Below are positions 23,222 through 34,959 of a stretch of 64,000 bases of DNA, piece by piece; within the stretch, counting starts at the first letter, position 1; the number at the start of each line of letters is the position of its first letter. The position numbers and the translations under genes are program-made. Origin of the DNA: Harmonia axyridis (Eukaryota > Arthropoda > Insecta > Coleoptera > Coccinellidae); contig NC_059502.1 of assembly GCF_914767665.1 (NCBI RefSeq), positions 8,990,001-9,054,000 on the forward strand. Reading direction: 5' to 3'. The notes below the pieces were generated by a model that saw nothing but the letters and a program-made list of their open reading frames with translations, had not been told where the DNA came from and did not search any database.

Positions 23222-23716
23222 GACTGAAGCAGAAGAGAGCCATAAGAACAATTGCGGGTTTTAATAATACCACTTCCTGCAGGGAATATTTCAACAAATT
23301 AAGAATACTTACCTTCTATTCCCAGTTCATTTTTTCATGTCTAAATTACATTAATGAAAATAAACACAAATTCGAATTCCATCAATACGCTACTCGCAAT
23401 AGAAATGATTTCTGTATTCCATATCATAGGATCAAAAATGCACAAAAAGCCACTAACTATTTAGGCATAAAGTTATATAACCATCCACCTGTGGACTTCA
23501 AAACTCAAGACGATTTCAAGAGACGCCTCCGAAATTTGATGATTTCGAAGGCCTATTATTCTATTGAGGAGTTGCTGTCCGATGTACTTCAGTGTATTCA
23601 TTTTTGATACTGTTTTCTGTTTCAAATGTTTTGGTATATATATTTTTTTTGACTATTAATTGTTACCTTTGGCTTTGTAACTATTTGTGAAATAAATTTG
23701 ATTTGAAATTTGAACT
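23222..23716 (+). pseudogene. Jockey-like non-LTR retrotransposon, 5'-truncated 3' end
   Basis: Open frame from about 23225 to the stop near 23607. It reads KRAIRTIAGFNNTTSCREYF, KLRILTFYSQFIFSCLNYI, TRNRNDFCIPYHR, YLGIKLYNHPP, then FKRRLRNLMISKAYYSIEEL. This is the region after the palm domain at the C-terminus of Jockey/CR1-type ORF2. A short 3' UTR with GTGAAATAAATTTGATTTG ends in a simple repeat at about 23710. The polymerase motifs are absent. The 5' truncation point abuts the THAP-like module. Confidence 0.85.
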
Positions 23717-24717
23717 CGCCAAGAAGAATATTTCTCTCATAAAAAATGAATAATCCAAGTTTGTCCAATCAAAGTCGAATCACCCTGTATACCTACCAAC
23801 CTCATAAACACGACAAATCATCCAAATCGACGAAATTTTTTCACAACAACCTGCGAACCAACGAAACCCATTGAATGCAAATCTCTTCATTCACCTTATG
23901 ATGACGCCATCCCTCTCGAAACGCGGCAATTAAGATAGAGACGATTGTTTCGCGAAATGATTCAGCCGAAAACGACGTCGTCCTTCCACACAGAAGGGTT
24001 AACGACACTCGGCTTCTCTCACGACACCGTCCGAAAAACCGTCCCAGTCTTATTGTTTCGTCGCCCCGAAATCGAGGTGATAAAATTCAAATTGGCCGTT
24101 TATGCTAATCGCCCGAAGGATCATAACGCTATCGATTGCCTCTCTCGACCAAGTACAAGGCGCCTTGATTAATTTGGACGTCGCACGGCACTGCCAACGG
24201 TCGTTACTTGCTCTTTTTTTTGTCGAAGATCTGAAGGATAGAAAAGCTGGTCGCGTATAAACGGAAACAATGAGATGATTGGAGAGGCCTGGTCGAGGTT
24301 TTTTCCAGGTGAAGGAATGGTGTGGCGGAGGGGTCGGTTTTTGGGCCACTATTATTCTTTTCAATGTTCTGTTCTGTAGCGAGGTAAAACTCTGTCATAA
24401 ACCAGATTAATTCATTTAAATTAGCTTTTTCTCCCGACCACGGACAATTCAGACTTAACAAATCGTTAATCCACAATGGTGGTATAAATCAAGGATACCG
24501 AAATTGTTATTTCCATTGTTGATCATTACAGTCTTCTTCATGTATCTACCATTTCCTCCTAGAACGTTGGTTACCATATGCTCCCTCATACAAAGTATTT
24601 ATATGAAGACCATACCAATAACTCGAATTTTTTGAGACAGGATGTTCTTCTTCCACTTGTGGTTGCATGGTGATCGTAAATAATCGATATTTATTATGAA
24701 TTCAGGTGTATAAAGGA
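23717..24717. other. GC-rich island (about 23820-24220) and intergenic DNA
   Basis: The island contains GATGACGCCATCCCTCTCG, CACGACACCGTCCG and CGTCGCCCCGAAATCGAG. Frames on both strands overlap one another and match nothing known to me. AT-rich DNA follows to 24717. Confidence 0.4.
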
Positions 24718-25372
24718 TTCTACAAGCGTGGCCGCGATATTCTATGATTTTATGCGTTTGGGATTATCGGTAATGAATCCATTTTTCGTCTCCAGTCACG
24801 ATGCGATGCAGAAATCCCTTCCGTCTTTGGCTTGCAAGCAGCTGTTTTTCGTCTTCAACAAGTACGGCACCCAATTTCCTTGTTTCTGAATCATTCTCAT
24901 GACTTTCAAGCATTTCGAAATGGCTTGTTGCGTCACTTCCAATGCCAATACGTGTTGCGTTTGACACGAGTCTTGACCAAGTAATGCCTCCAATTCTGCA
25001 TCTTCGAAAACCTTCTCTTCTAGTCTACGACGTCAAAATTACCGTTCTTGAAAGGTTGAAACCACTTTCAGCATGTTCTTTTACTAATAGAGGTCTCACC
25101 ATATGTATCTGTGAGCATTCGATGAGATGATTTCTCCATATTAAAGCAGAAAATTAAAAACTTCCGCAAATGACGAGAATTTGGCTCGTAAGCTCGAGAA
25201 TAATCGAGAATGAATTTATGATGCAGATACAAATGGACTAATATTTCGATGCCGTTATGTTTACAAATATCAAAGCTCATTGTACGACATCTACGATCTA
25301 TTTATTTCGACTACCACTTACCGCTACAGCCATCAATTGCAAAACGGCGAAAGCAAAGTTGTACACCTAATA
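24718..25372 (-). pseudogene. Mariner transposase pseudogene, mauritiana-like, N-terminal half
   Basis: The minus-strand element begins at the right with the TIR TAGGTGTACAACTTTGC. The reading continues through YEPNSRHLRKFLIFCFNM, LLGQDSCQTQ, EVTQQAISKCLKVMRMIQK and QGNWVPYLL, then RRKGFLHRIVTGDEKWIHY, which carries the first catalytic Asp, and ends near GHAC at 24722. The helix-turn-helix and linker are recognisable across frameshifts. The catalytic second half and left TIR are missing. Confidence 0.85.
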
Positions 25373-26099
25373 ACATAACATTCTTATTTCTATTTCATTT
25401 AAGATTCCTGGACCTTTCTTCATCATTTCAATCGCCCTGATATTCCTTATTTTATCCAACCACGTTACGTTTTCTCAACATTCTACTACAATCCTGATTT
25501 ACTGAGTTTTTAGATCTATCAAACTCAACAGTGGATCGAGTGGTTATTTAATGAAAGTATGAAGTTTGCGTGGAATAGTTTTTTTTCCACGATTCTCTGC
25601 CAATATTGGCCTCGTCTAAGCGCCTAGATCTATTCAAAAATTGCGAAATCGCCCTAGCGTCAACCAAGCGTCGTGAAATGTGAAATCGACTGCGAAATTG
25701 AGGAAATCGCCGATTGCCCAAACAGAAGAGCCGACGTCAGTTATCTCGCCAGATATCCATCATCGGCTTGGGGAAAGTCAACCGACCGCTAAGAAAGGAG
25801 GGTTCTCTGGATTTAATTGCGAAAATTGCCATTATCTCCTCATGTCTCAATAAAATTTCACTTTCCGATAGCGCTCCGCGTAGATTGTATGTTAATTTCG
25901 AGTCGATCAGATTGTTTGTTTAGAGACCAGAGGTACCAAAAGCAGGGCACTTAGGATATCCCTAAGACCGCAACCTTCATCAACTTCGAAAAATTTTTTT
26001 TTTCGAGGAAATATATTTAAGTCGTTAAGTTGATACAACTGGCCTAAATACAGTTTGTGCACAACCTGCTTTTATTCACTTTGTTCCATTGAGTCAATG
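25373..26099. other. GC-rich island (about 25590-25925) and flanks
   Basis: CpG-bearing words (CCTCGTCTAAGCGCC, GCGTCAACCAAGCGTCGTG, GCCGACGTCAGTTATCTCGC). A frame at 25714-25923 has no recognisable domain. No transposon similarity. Confidence 0.4.
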
Positions 26100-27122
26100 A
26101 AACTTGACTTGATTTCAAGTCAAGTAGAGTATTTATTCATCAAGTACTTGAATCTTATCAAGCTACTATCCTTGTGTCACATCGATTCAAAAATGATGAA
26201 ATGAGAAGAAACATTGCAAAAAACACTTTTTTCGGCAACCGTCCGGGAAGTGCTCACTTCCCGGACGCTTTTTCTCTGAGAAAGTAGCATTTCCCGGCCT
26301 AGTCCGGAAAGTACGTACTTCCCGGACTAGGCCGGAAAAGCATCATAGAATCCATAGCAACCGTTCATATGAAATTAGTTGTCAAAAATTTGCATGTTTT
26401 TTTATCGCAATCGCAATAAAATAAGGAAAGCAGCAGCGATAGTGTTATTTTACATGGTTGCCGAAAAAATATTTTATTTATAAAACTTATTGTAGAAGAG
26501 AACCGGAAATATCAACTTTTTGAAATAGAAAGAAAAAGTGAATTACTATAAATCATAATAAAATAAAAAATAATAAAAAAATTAAATTTCTCAATAATGA
26601 GAAAGCTCCAGGCTTTGTTTGATTTCATAATTTTTCTTCCAGGATCTAAGACGCATGAGGCATCATATAGATTTGTCGCCTAACATATTCCGGGTTTTTG
26701 TAACTGTAAGAGCAGCTCTGTAAAATTGTCTTTCAACAGGAGCTGAAGATGCTGGTGTTGATAAAAAATCCTTGGCCATTTTGGTCAAGTTTGGAAAGGT
26801 TTTTCTGAAACTATCAAAATCTACCAATAGATTTCATAGAAATGTGAGAAAACTACTAATAAAGTCACACTGGCGAATGCTTCAGTCTCTCGGCGCTCGA
26901 GGAATGCCCTTATTTAGTCTGAGCGCGCACGAGATTGCAGAAATATATACCGTGCAACGCGTGCATATCAAGTTCAAGTAATATCAAGTAGCTTGATATC
27001 AAATCAAGCAATAAATATCTAAAATCGAGTCAAGTCAAGCTCAAGTATGTAATTTTCCACAGTTCGATTTTCAAGTCAAGTAGCTCGTTAAAATGTTAAG
27101 CTATTTGGCTTGATGAATTCCT
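26100..27122 (-). mobile_element. hAT nonautonomous element, copy D, split by a MITE
   Basis: CTTGA-rich arms are present at both sides, and the minus-strand core (about 26590-26850) encodes the dimerisation domain with one or two damaging changes (AKDFLSTPASSAPVERQF, then a stop in KSI*CLM). The element is interrupted at 26227-26469 by an unrelated MITE, within the 'AAACACTTTT/ATTTATAAA' stretch that is continuous in copy C. The outer ends are degraded (TGTGTCACATC near 26174; GGCTTGATGAATTCC near 27118). Confidence 0.8.
26227..26469. mobile_element. MITE with 14-bp TIRs and two internal hairpins
   Basis: 243 bp bounded by TTTTTTCGGCAACC and its exact inverse GGTTGCCGAAAAAA. Directly after the left TIR comes the palindrome GTCCGGGAAGTG-CT-CACTTCCCGGAC, and at about 26297-26335 a second one, GGCCTAGTCCGGAAAGTAC / GTACTTCCCGGACTAGGCC, with one mismatch. 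No coding capacity. It sits inside hAT copy D and so is younger than it. I cannot assign the superfamily. Confidence 0.85.
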
Positions 27123-28355
27123 AATTGAGGCATCCGGATTTTCAGACGTTCATGATATATTGTCCATTCTGACAAGGGTAAAACTATCAACAGTTAATGA
27201 AGGTATGGGATCGATTGGAAGCAAAAATCAAGAATAAACTCCCTCAAATACAAAATAAAAATTGTTCTCACCAAAACAATGCAGGAAAAGAAATTTAGCT
27301 CTAAGGAATAAGTGTTTGCCGAGTTGAATTATATTTCGAATTCGAAGTTAAATCTTTCTACCGAAAAGGTATTGAAAAGTTTGAGGAATATAAGAGTACT
27401 TGCATCACTCATAAAGGTGACCAATGAAGTCTCAGGCCAAAATCTCAAAAAATTATATCGAACAGCCGCAGTAATTCCTTGACATGGCACCAGTAGACTT
27501 GTTTTCCCAGACAATGTAATGCATAATTTGTAACAAGGTAGATTCGAAAGCGATCAAATAAATTGAGATGAATCAGAAAATTTGGAGTTATATAACAATG
27601 AATACTGGATATTCGGCTTTCGCATAGAATTGGCAACGTCAATTCGGATAAATTCACTTCTAGCAACCGTTTGAGAACTACCGAGCAATCGGAGTAAATA
27701 ATCTGGAATGGATGTCTAAGGCGCTCGAATGTAGAATATGTAAATCATTCCAATTATGCATATTATAATTCACGCTATAACGATCCTTGGCAAATAGATG
27801 CTGTTTTGTTTGAATAATTTACATCTCGTTTCGCGTACCGGGTAGGTACACGGATCCCGTTTAGTTCAGTCATTATGTTCCTTTCCAGATTACTATTAGA
27901 TTAGAACTAAATTGTGTGTGAATGCACGGTAGCGCGAGGTAGGAGAAGAAAAAAAAACTTTCGCGTCCGATAGTTTCGCATGTTGATGAGTGTAATCGAA
28001 AATTTATAAGGATGTCGATTTTATGAATATAATGTGGAGATTGCTAGTTGACGGATTTTGAAATCGACTCCTGTAATATAAGATAATGTCTTTAATAGTC
28101 CGTTCAAATATAAGACGGAGCAATATAAAGCAAGTAAATATCATAGTTTGCGCACTTTTATTGGTGAAACATTCATAAATCATCATTCTTTCGTCCCTAA
28201 CAGAGTGATAGGATCGTACTCGCAACGGAATGTGAATATCAATTGTGAATTGATGATAGATTTGTATATTCAATTCACAGAAGAGTAAAGAAGAAAATAT
28301 TCGGTTTAACTTGTCGACCTACTTTTCATGCTGAGATGTTTTCAATACTTAAATT
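27123..28355. other. Intergenic, nothing recognised
   Basis: AT-rich, with a somewhat GC-richer patch at about 27780-27970 (TTTCGCGTACCGGGTAGGTAC). No supported gene or repeat. Confidence 0.45.
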
Positions 28356-29226
28356 TAGGGAGTCATCAAGCCAAGTAGCTTGACATTTTAACCAACTACT
28401 TGATTTAAAAATCAAGCTCGTGAAAAATTACATACTTGAGCTTGACTTGATTTGAGATATTTATTGCTTGATTTGATATCAAGCTACTTGATATTACTTG
28501 AGCTTGATAAACAAGCGTCGCACGGCATATATTTCTGCAATTTCGTGCGCGCTTATACTAAATAGGGGGATTTCTCGAGAGCCGAGAGACTGAAGCATTC
28601 ACCTGTGTGTCTTTATTAGCAGTTTTCTCACATTTCTATGATCTATTGATAGATTTTGGTAGATCAAGAAATATCTTTCCAAACTTGGTTAAAATGGCCA
28701 AGGATTTTTTATCAACGCCAGCATCATCAGCTCCTGTTGAAAGACAATTTTCCAGGACCAGAGCGGCTCTTACAGTTACTAAAACTGGCAATAAGTTAGG
28801 CGACAAATTTGTTAGATGCCTCATGTGTCTTAGATCCTGGATGGAAAATTATTAAATCAAACAAACCCTGGAGGTTTCTCTATTGAGAAACTTTATTTTT
28901 TATTATCTTTCATTTCGTTATGATTTATAGTGATTGAATTTATGTTTCTATTTCAAAAAAGTTGATATTTTCGGTTCTTTTATACAAAAAGTTTAATAAA
29001 TGAAAGTGTTTTTTTGCAAGGGGTCTCCTTTCATCATTTTGTTTTCGATGTGACACTAGACAAAAAACTGCTGAAAATCAAGTAGCTTGATATGATTCAA
29101 GTACTTCATAAATAATTACTTGACTTGACTTTGGATTGAAAAACTACTACTTGACTTGAGCTTCACTTGAAATCCAGACAAGCTCAAGCCAAGTAGCTTG
29201 AACATCAAGACAAGCCGTGAATCCCT
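28356..29226 (+). mobile_element. hAT nonautonomous element, copy E
   Basis: Bounded by TAGGGAGTCATCAAGCC and AAGCCGTGAATCCCTA. The dimerisation-domain frame is open (28607-28855): MAKDFLSTPASSAPVERQFS, LTVTKTGNKLGDKFVRCLMC and LRSWMENY, ending in a stop. No clear target duplication is seen, so the flanks have decayed or one end is imprecise. It matches copies A-D throughout. Confidence 0.85.
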
Positions 29227-29409
29227 ATATGGAGGAAACAAATTCAAGAAAATACCTGAAATAGTATCACTCCACCCTCTAGAGGGTAGCAAGACTGCGA
29301 AAAAAACAAACTGTTCCGTCTCTTATTCGAACAGACTCTAGTATTTCCGAAAAAACCTTGTTTCAGCGATAACAACTTTATAATTATTGCTATTTTTGAC
29401 TATGATTTC
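29227..29409. other. Intergenic, nothing recognised
   Basis: Short AT-rich stretch containing 'CTCTAGAGGGTAGCAAGAC', similar to 'ATTAGAGGGTGGCAAAACGAC' at 9229, possibly a small shared repeat. Confidence 0.4.
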
Positions 29410-29790
29410 GTCAGAATGTCTATGATTGCCGAGGTTGAAGCCTATTTGGAAATCAAAGACGAAAAAAGTATTGAAGTTAGAACACGAAATCACAAGTTAT
29501 TCAGACCATCGTCTGAGTTAATTCGTGGTAAAATGAGAGCTAAGTGGAGAAAGAAGCGTATGCGTAGGTTGAAGCGAAAACGCAGGAAGATGCGTGCAAG
29601 GTCCAAGTATATGTTCCAATACTCTTGTGAAGCTATGGGATCTCCATTATTTGGAAAAAAGTTCTTTGATTTACAGATTGTAGTATAATTTGGTTATCAT
29701 TGTAACAAACAAAAAAATTATAAAATGTTGAGAATTTTTATCAAGTGGGTACTCCCTTTTCGTGAATAAAACAACCAAATTCATTCAAAG
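29410..29790 (+). pseudogene. RpL41: Ribosomal protein eL41-derived sequence with lost stop codon
   Basis: The frame 29416-29688 contains at 29533-29607 all 25 residues of ribosomal protein eL41, starting MRAKWRKKRMRRLKRKRRK and ending RARSK. After the last Lys the codon is TAT where eL41 normally stops, so the frame runs on for 26 residues. Upstream the same frame opens with IAEVEAYLEIKDEKS, which resembles the C-terminal E.IAETEAYFEAKDKS stretch of the mariner family at 61.5 kb. An AATAAA at 29764 follows. This looks like an intronless retrocopy joined to a mariner tail. A functional eL41 gene with readthrough cannot be excluded but is less likely. Confidence 0.75.
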
Positions 29791-30600
29791 AAACTATGCC
29801 AAACGCCAGCCTTGATTATTATACTACTCATTTAGCCTCTGATACATCTAGCACCTCTATTTTCGGCGACACCACGTCGGCACCTTTTCGACAGACGCGT
29901 TTCTACACACTCCCTATCTTTTTTTCTTTCCGCCATTTCACCAGTCGTAAAAATCAAAGACCGGTGGTAGTTTACGACGCGCCGAGCGCCGTAAGTCAGC
30001 CATCGGATAGCCGTGTCCGATCCTTAATTGTCGGTAATGCGTGGCGTCACGTGCTCTTCTCTCCGGCCGCCGCGGGAATCTGCCGACGTTTTCGGCACGT
30101 CAAAGCGTCGCGTTGATGCGTCAGTGTACGGGAGGACGCCCCTGGAATTCATCGGATTCGAATTATCTACTTAACTTTTTAGACGGAGGTGACAACGTAT
30201 TGGCCGCCAATACATCCGGATTTGTCGCCGATCGAGCAATTGTACTGTCGGCTGGCGTTACAACAGCAAAGTGCATTCAAGAGCGTTCAAGATGAGTAAA
30301 TTTTTCTTCGAGAGACCATCAAGGTCTTAACTGAACTCAATATCATTAAAGTCAATAAAATTGTGACTGAAGTTTGGGAGAGACATCAGCTGAAATATTG
30401 TCGTACGAATCAATTGGTACTAAATTTGTCAGTTGTCTCAGCAACCATAAAAAAGTCCACGAAATGGTTTTGGGCAACATTTGACCTCCAATACATCGGG
30501 ATTTGACGACAATCGAGCAATTATACTGCCGGCTGGCGTTACAACACAGATACTGCCGAGTCTAACTTCCAATAGTTTTGAATAACCACGGTTCAAATCT
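29791..30600. other. GC-rich island (about 29840-30300) with an internal duplication
   Basis: CpG-rich (GGCGACACCACGTCGGCACC, GGCCGCCGCGGGAATCTGCC). About 30190-30270 and 30465-30550 are near copies sharing CCAATACATC.GGATTTG, CGATCGAGCAATT.TACTG / CAATCGAGCAATT and GGCTGGCGTTACAACA. Frames here have no recognised domain. Confidence 0.5.
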
Positions 30601-32373
30601 GCTGCCAATTCAATGATTTTTTACAAACATGGTAAAATATTTGGAGTATTTTTTTGTCTATATCGATCAGGGAAACTCCCGTACGTCTTGTGAATTGAGA
30701 GGGTCGCATACACGTACGCGCTTAAGTAAATGCAAGTCTTGAGACTTGTCCGCCGCCTTTGAAGTTATCCGAACGAAGATTGTCAATCTCGTCAACGTTT
30801 TAGCTGTCCTATTGAAACAATCAGCATCGTATTGATGAGGTCGTCGAGTGGATAAAGGTAATGTTCAGACGCTAATTAGCGAATGATTATTTCCATTGTA
30901 AAAGTTACCTGATGCTCACTTACCTTCCTTCCCTGCTAGGTTTGATATATAGTACTCATTCTTACCTAAAACAAAAGAAAAAAGTTATTTATATGATGGT
31001 TTGTTTAATGGATGAAGATTTATTTATTGAGAAAGTATTGCAATAAAATCCTTAAGTCTGAAAACTGCCTGCCACAGTTGTAGAAGAAACGCCCTGTAGC
31101 TTTCTAACTATTTTTTTTATGTCTTCATGTACGCTCACATACAGGGTCAGACTATGTCTAAGAGAAATGTATTGTTTCTGATGATAATGAACTATGAATT
31201 TTTGATACTTATTTGAAATGAAAACCTTTTCGGAAAGTGAATAAAAGACTTTGAATTTAAATTTTCGCATTCTCAGTGGATACATATCTGGCATAATTTC
31301 AAAACAAAACCAGAAAGCTCATATTCAATGCCCATTCGTCATGCCTCTCAGCAAGATTGTTTACACAAGCTCACGGTGGGACGTCCCATGAATCTAAAGG
31401 CCATTTCACACGTAGGCCAAGAAGTGAAGGTGGCTATTTATGTAGTACCATAATCTTCGAGAAGAAACCATAAGAGAGAAATATCATTTTCACCTTATCG
31501 GGCATTCTGCTTTTTTTACTATCACACATTTTCAATCAAACACAACAGAACTACTCATTTCCGATTGTACCTACTTTGTGCTTAATTCAATTTAAGTATC
31601 AAGTTTTTTATTACTGACCCCCAGTACTATGGCACATTTTCTATCAGAAACTACAATACTGATTAGTTTTTTAATTTTTATACTTTTCTTAGTTGGTAAT
31701 AGTTAGTAGTAGTCCCAACATCCAATGAGTACTCCGTTCATTTTCAAGATAGTATTGAACTGTATATTTTTAATTTTAATTCACTACTTTTGTTGTAACG
31801 ACAGTACTACTGCATATTTTCTATGACAGTCTACAGTTCTGATGCAAACTGATCGCAAACTATAATTTTTTCCTAAGATTGTAGAATTCCAGTTCTTATG
31901 GAAGCATTAGTACTAAAGAAACACCTTTTCCATAAGAAAACCAAGTACTGCCTAGTTCTGACGTTCAATTGTACTTCTTTCAATTGAATGCAACATTCTC
32001 AACATCCAAAGGGTACCAATGAACTCATTACTACACAATTATGATTTTGGTTATTGTTTAAGGGAAGTATATAATTTCTTCAAAACGATGAAGAATTTTA
32101 CTTCAATAGCAAGAGTACATATTTCGCACCATTCAGTACTACCATACATGTTCATCAGAAAATGAAGTCCTACCCAGATCTAACTGTGATTTACTTTTCG
32201 TTGCAATCTATCATTTCTTCATAGCGTTGTAGAATACTTCTCTTTGTGTCAGCAGTCTTCTTCTTTTAGTGCCTCTCCTAGGGAAGATTCTAGCGTCAAC
32301 CATGTCAAATTCGTCTTCTTTTGGGGCAGGGTGAACCAACGTTTGGACATTCAATCCTGTCCAGTCTCTTATA
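30601..32373. other. Intergenic, nothing firmly recognised
   Basis: AT-rich. Between 31.6 and 32.2 kb, degenerate 'CAGTACTA..GCA.ATTTTCTAT' words recur at 31622, 31804 and 32146, perhaps an old repeat. Frames at 31052-31294 and 32244-32444 are unsupported. Confidence 0.4.
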
Positions 32374-32745
32374 TTCTTTATCCAGAAGTATTGACCCCTT
32401 TCTGGACCTCATGTTTCCTCTTTATGATCAATTGGAGCAATTGATACTGATGATCCCTTAACAAGTGACGGAAGTAGGCCGACTCTGGACACTTGCATAC
32501 CATGTGTTCAGCTGTCTCTGCTTCTGATCCACAGAGCCTGCAAATTTCATCTGCTGACTTTCCCATACGGTACAAATGATGTTTGTACCGACAGTGCCCC
32601 GTCAGCAGTTCCACCATCACCCGAAGCACAGCTCCTGGCAGCTTCAAGAGCTTTCTGGCGAAGGAAGGTAAAATCATCAAGAATTTCTTGGGCTGAGTAA
32701 GTCCAGGAGTGTTTGTCCAGTGGGTCAAAGCCCACTGGACATGTT
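32374..32745 (-). pseudogene. Non-LTR retrotransposon ORF2 C-terminus (LOA/R1-like), fragment
   Basis: Minus-strand frame with LRVMVELLTGHCRYKHHLYR, MGKSADEICRLCGSEAET and AEHMVCKCP, then Y..LLRDHQY. The LLTGH...HL...G...C..C..E.ET..H....CP pattern is the zinc-knuckle region that follows RNase H in insect LOA/R1/Jockey-group ORF2 proteins. The RT and RNase H domains are not present. Confidence 0.85.
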
Positions 32746-33599
32746 ATTCAACTCAGCTGTAGATACTAATAGAAGACAATTCGATACAACCCCACATTTT
32801 CATCAAATATTACAGTGATAAAAAAAGGGGGTAGTTTTTTTTTTACCGCGTTTCACGTCAAATCCTACATCTCCCAGCATCCGAACAGTACCATCAACCG
32901 TGGACCACACGTGGGAACCTTCCGGACGACGCAATCGTCCTAATTAACCAGCAGATACCTCGACGTCTATCTAGTCTCGCGGATCGTGCCTTTCTTCTTC
33001 TTCTTTTTGGAACGGAAGCCGCGCGCCGCCCCTCACCCAAACCCGGCGGTGGGCGGCGGTCTCGCAGCATGGCCAACCGGTCGTAAATTAACCGATTGAT
33101 AATTGGTTTTCAGCGATTGTAATTAAACGTCATCTCCTCGAAATCGAGCCGTGAGCATTCGGATTTATGGCGGAGGCGAGATCGCGTTCGGCTCGGTTCA
33201 CACCGAGCTTGGTCTAGAGGACGCGACGTGGAAAAAGAAGAGATCTGTGTTCGATGCGGACGATACGGAGATTGTTGTTCTGTGATTCCGAGATCAATGG
33301 GGAGAAATCTTGTGTATTTTGTAATGTAATGTTTATTTAGGTTTTTTCAAGCAAATGTTGGTATTACCATAAAACGCTTACATCATAACTTGTTCTTCTA
33401 TATTCGCTGCTGTGATGAAAGTTTGTTGTGATTTGTAACGAAAGGAATGAAAAAAATTCAAATTTAAACAGCTAGCTGTAAGGGGAAGGTTATTCATCCT
33501 TATTATTCAGAGAAGCTGGGTACTTTGATTGCCTGATCACTTTGGATATGTGAATGAAATTAAAGTCGAGGAATAATAAAAATTTGAAAATAATCACAA
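32746..33599. other. GC-rich island (about 32850-33260) and flanks
   Basis: CpG-rich (GGACGACGCAATCGTCC, GAAGCCGCGCGCCGCCCC) with homeodomain-like words GGTCGTAAATTAACCG (33080) and GATTTATGGCGG (33162). GGTCGTAAATTA recurs at 57.6 kb. The frame opposite is Arg-rich and is not gene-like. Confidence 0.45.
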
Positions 33600-34260
33600 G
33601 TTAGCTAGATCTTCATAGTGCACTCTTTGTACGGCACTTTTGGCTTTGGTTTCTTCTGCAGCTGAATACTGTTGTTCTGTTTGGTTAAATACGACTCATG
33701 TTCATAAAATTGATGCACAGGTCAACGTTTCTATGAGAATTATTAGTGAAACTATTAAATCCACACCTCTACATTGGTATCTGAGTGCTATAACATATAC
33801 TTCCGCCTCATATTCGTTGGCGTTGCACTCAAGACATCCTGGAATAAAATTCATTTCTACCCGAACCTATTTCCAATTGTATCTCACCTCGAAAATGTCA
33901 TGCAAACCTTAATGGATTAATACTTTCCTTCAATTCAATAAAAGTGACAAGAGAGCTTGGCGTTCGAGAGGCAGTTTTTTGTAATAAAAGTCTAATCGTT
34001 GATCCTTAAGAGAAAGTTTCAGATTTCGGTCTTCCTAGAACAATTTGGTGTACATAAATCAAGTCATGTCATGGTCGTTGCAATGGTATGCTCTTCAAAT
34101 GGCATTTTATTGAAAGCCCACTATGCGAGTGTGGTGTAGAAGAAATCATTGACCACTTGGTGAATAGTTGTCTAATTATAAATTTCATGGTGACTTCTAA
34201 GCTATCTATTCTGTTTTAGATTCCTTCTTAGAATGGGCCTCTAACTTTAAATCAATGTTA
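33600..34260 (+). pseudogene. Jockey-like non-LTR retrotransposon C-terminal remnant
   Basis: Reads ALVSSAAEYCCSVWLNTTHV, KIDAQVNVSMRIISETIK and STPLHWYLSAITY; after frame breaks comes CECGVEEIIDHLVNSC near 34140, a zinc-knuckle tail. This is the post-palm region of Jockey-type ORF2. A second, inverted copy of the first part lies at 55.74-56.04 kb. No intact polymerase motif. Confidence 0.8.
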
Positions 34261-34959
34261 TGGAAACTATTACACTTATTTATTTATTATTCTTTTTTTT
34301 TCAGATTCAATTAAAATATATGCGTCGTCAACTTTTCGTATGAGGGAGGGATGGGAAAGATTTTGTTTGGATAAAGAATATCTAATAGAAATATATCAGC
34401 TCATTCTATAAACGAATACAAAACCAATCAACCTATAATATTAGGAGCAGAGTTTTTGCTTAGGGTTTTATCTGTGCTTTTGAATTTTGAAATGTATGAT
34501 GCCCCGTTCACATTTCCCCTGCTAATACTGAGATTTTTCTACATATTCAATCGAAGCCGCAGAGCAGGGCAGTGCGAAAGAAGCGGCAGTCAGTGCCGTA
34601 CACTCAATTAGAGATAAGTTGTAGAAATAAATTAATGTAGTAGTGAAAATAAATTAGTGTAACAGTTGAAATAAATCATCTGTAAATAGTTATTTATAGT
34701 TGTGTACCTGAAATAAATTAGTGTTAGCCAGAAGTATCGATTTAATTAACGAAAAAACGTTACAATATGCTTTATTTTTTGAAGTTAACAATATTTTTGT
34801 ATAGCTCTTTCTCGGAAGAATATTAACCTACTCAACCGCCGCATTTGAGATCGAAACCTAACCAGGAAATTTCAAGTTTTCAAGCCGATTTCATGTCCAG
34901 ATCTGTTGAGGGAACCGAACGCTCAAAAAGATATGAAAATAAACGAAATTTCGTCTCAC
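34261..34959. repeat. Intergenic with a short degenerate tandem motif
   Basis: At about 34610-34735 a motif close to GAAATAAATTAGTGTA occurs about four times with varying spacing (TAGAAATAAATTAATGTA, GAAAATAAATTAGTGTAACA, TGAAATAAATTAGTGTTA). It might be the end of an LTR or a polyadenylation-signal-rich retroposon end. No gene. Confidence 0.4.
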
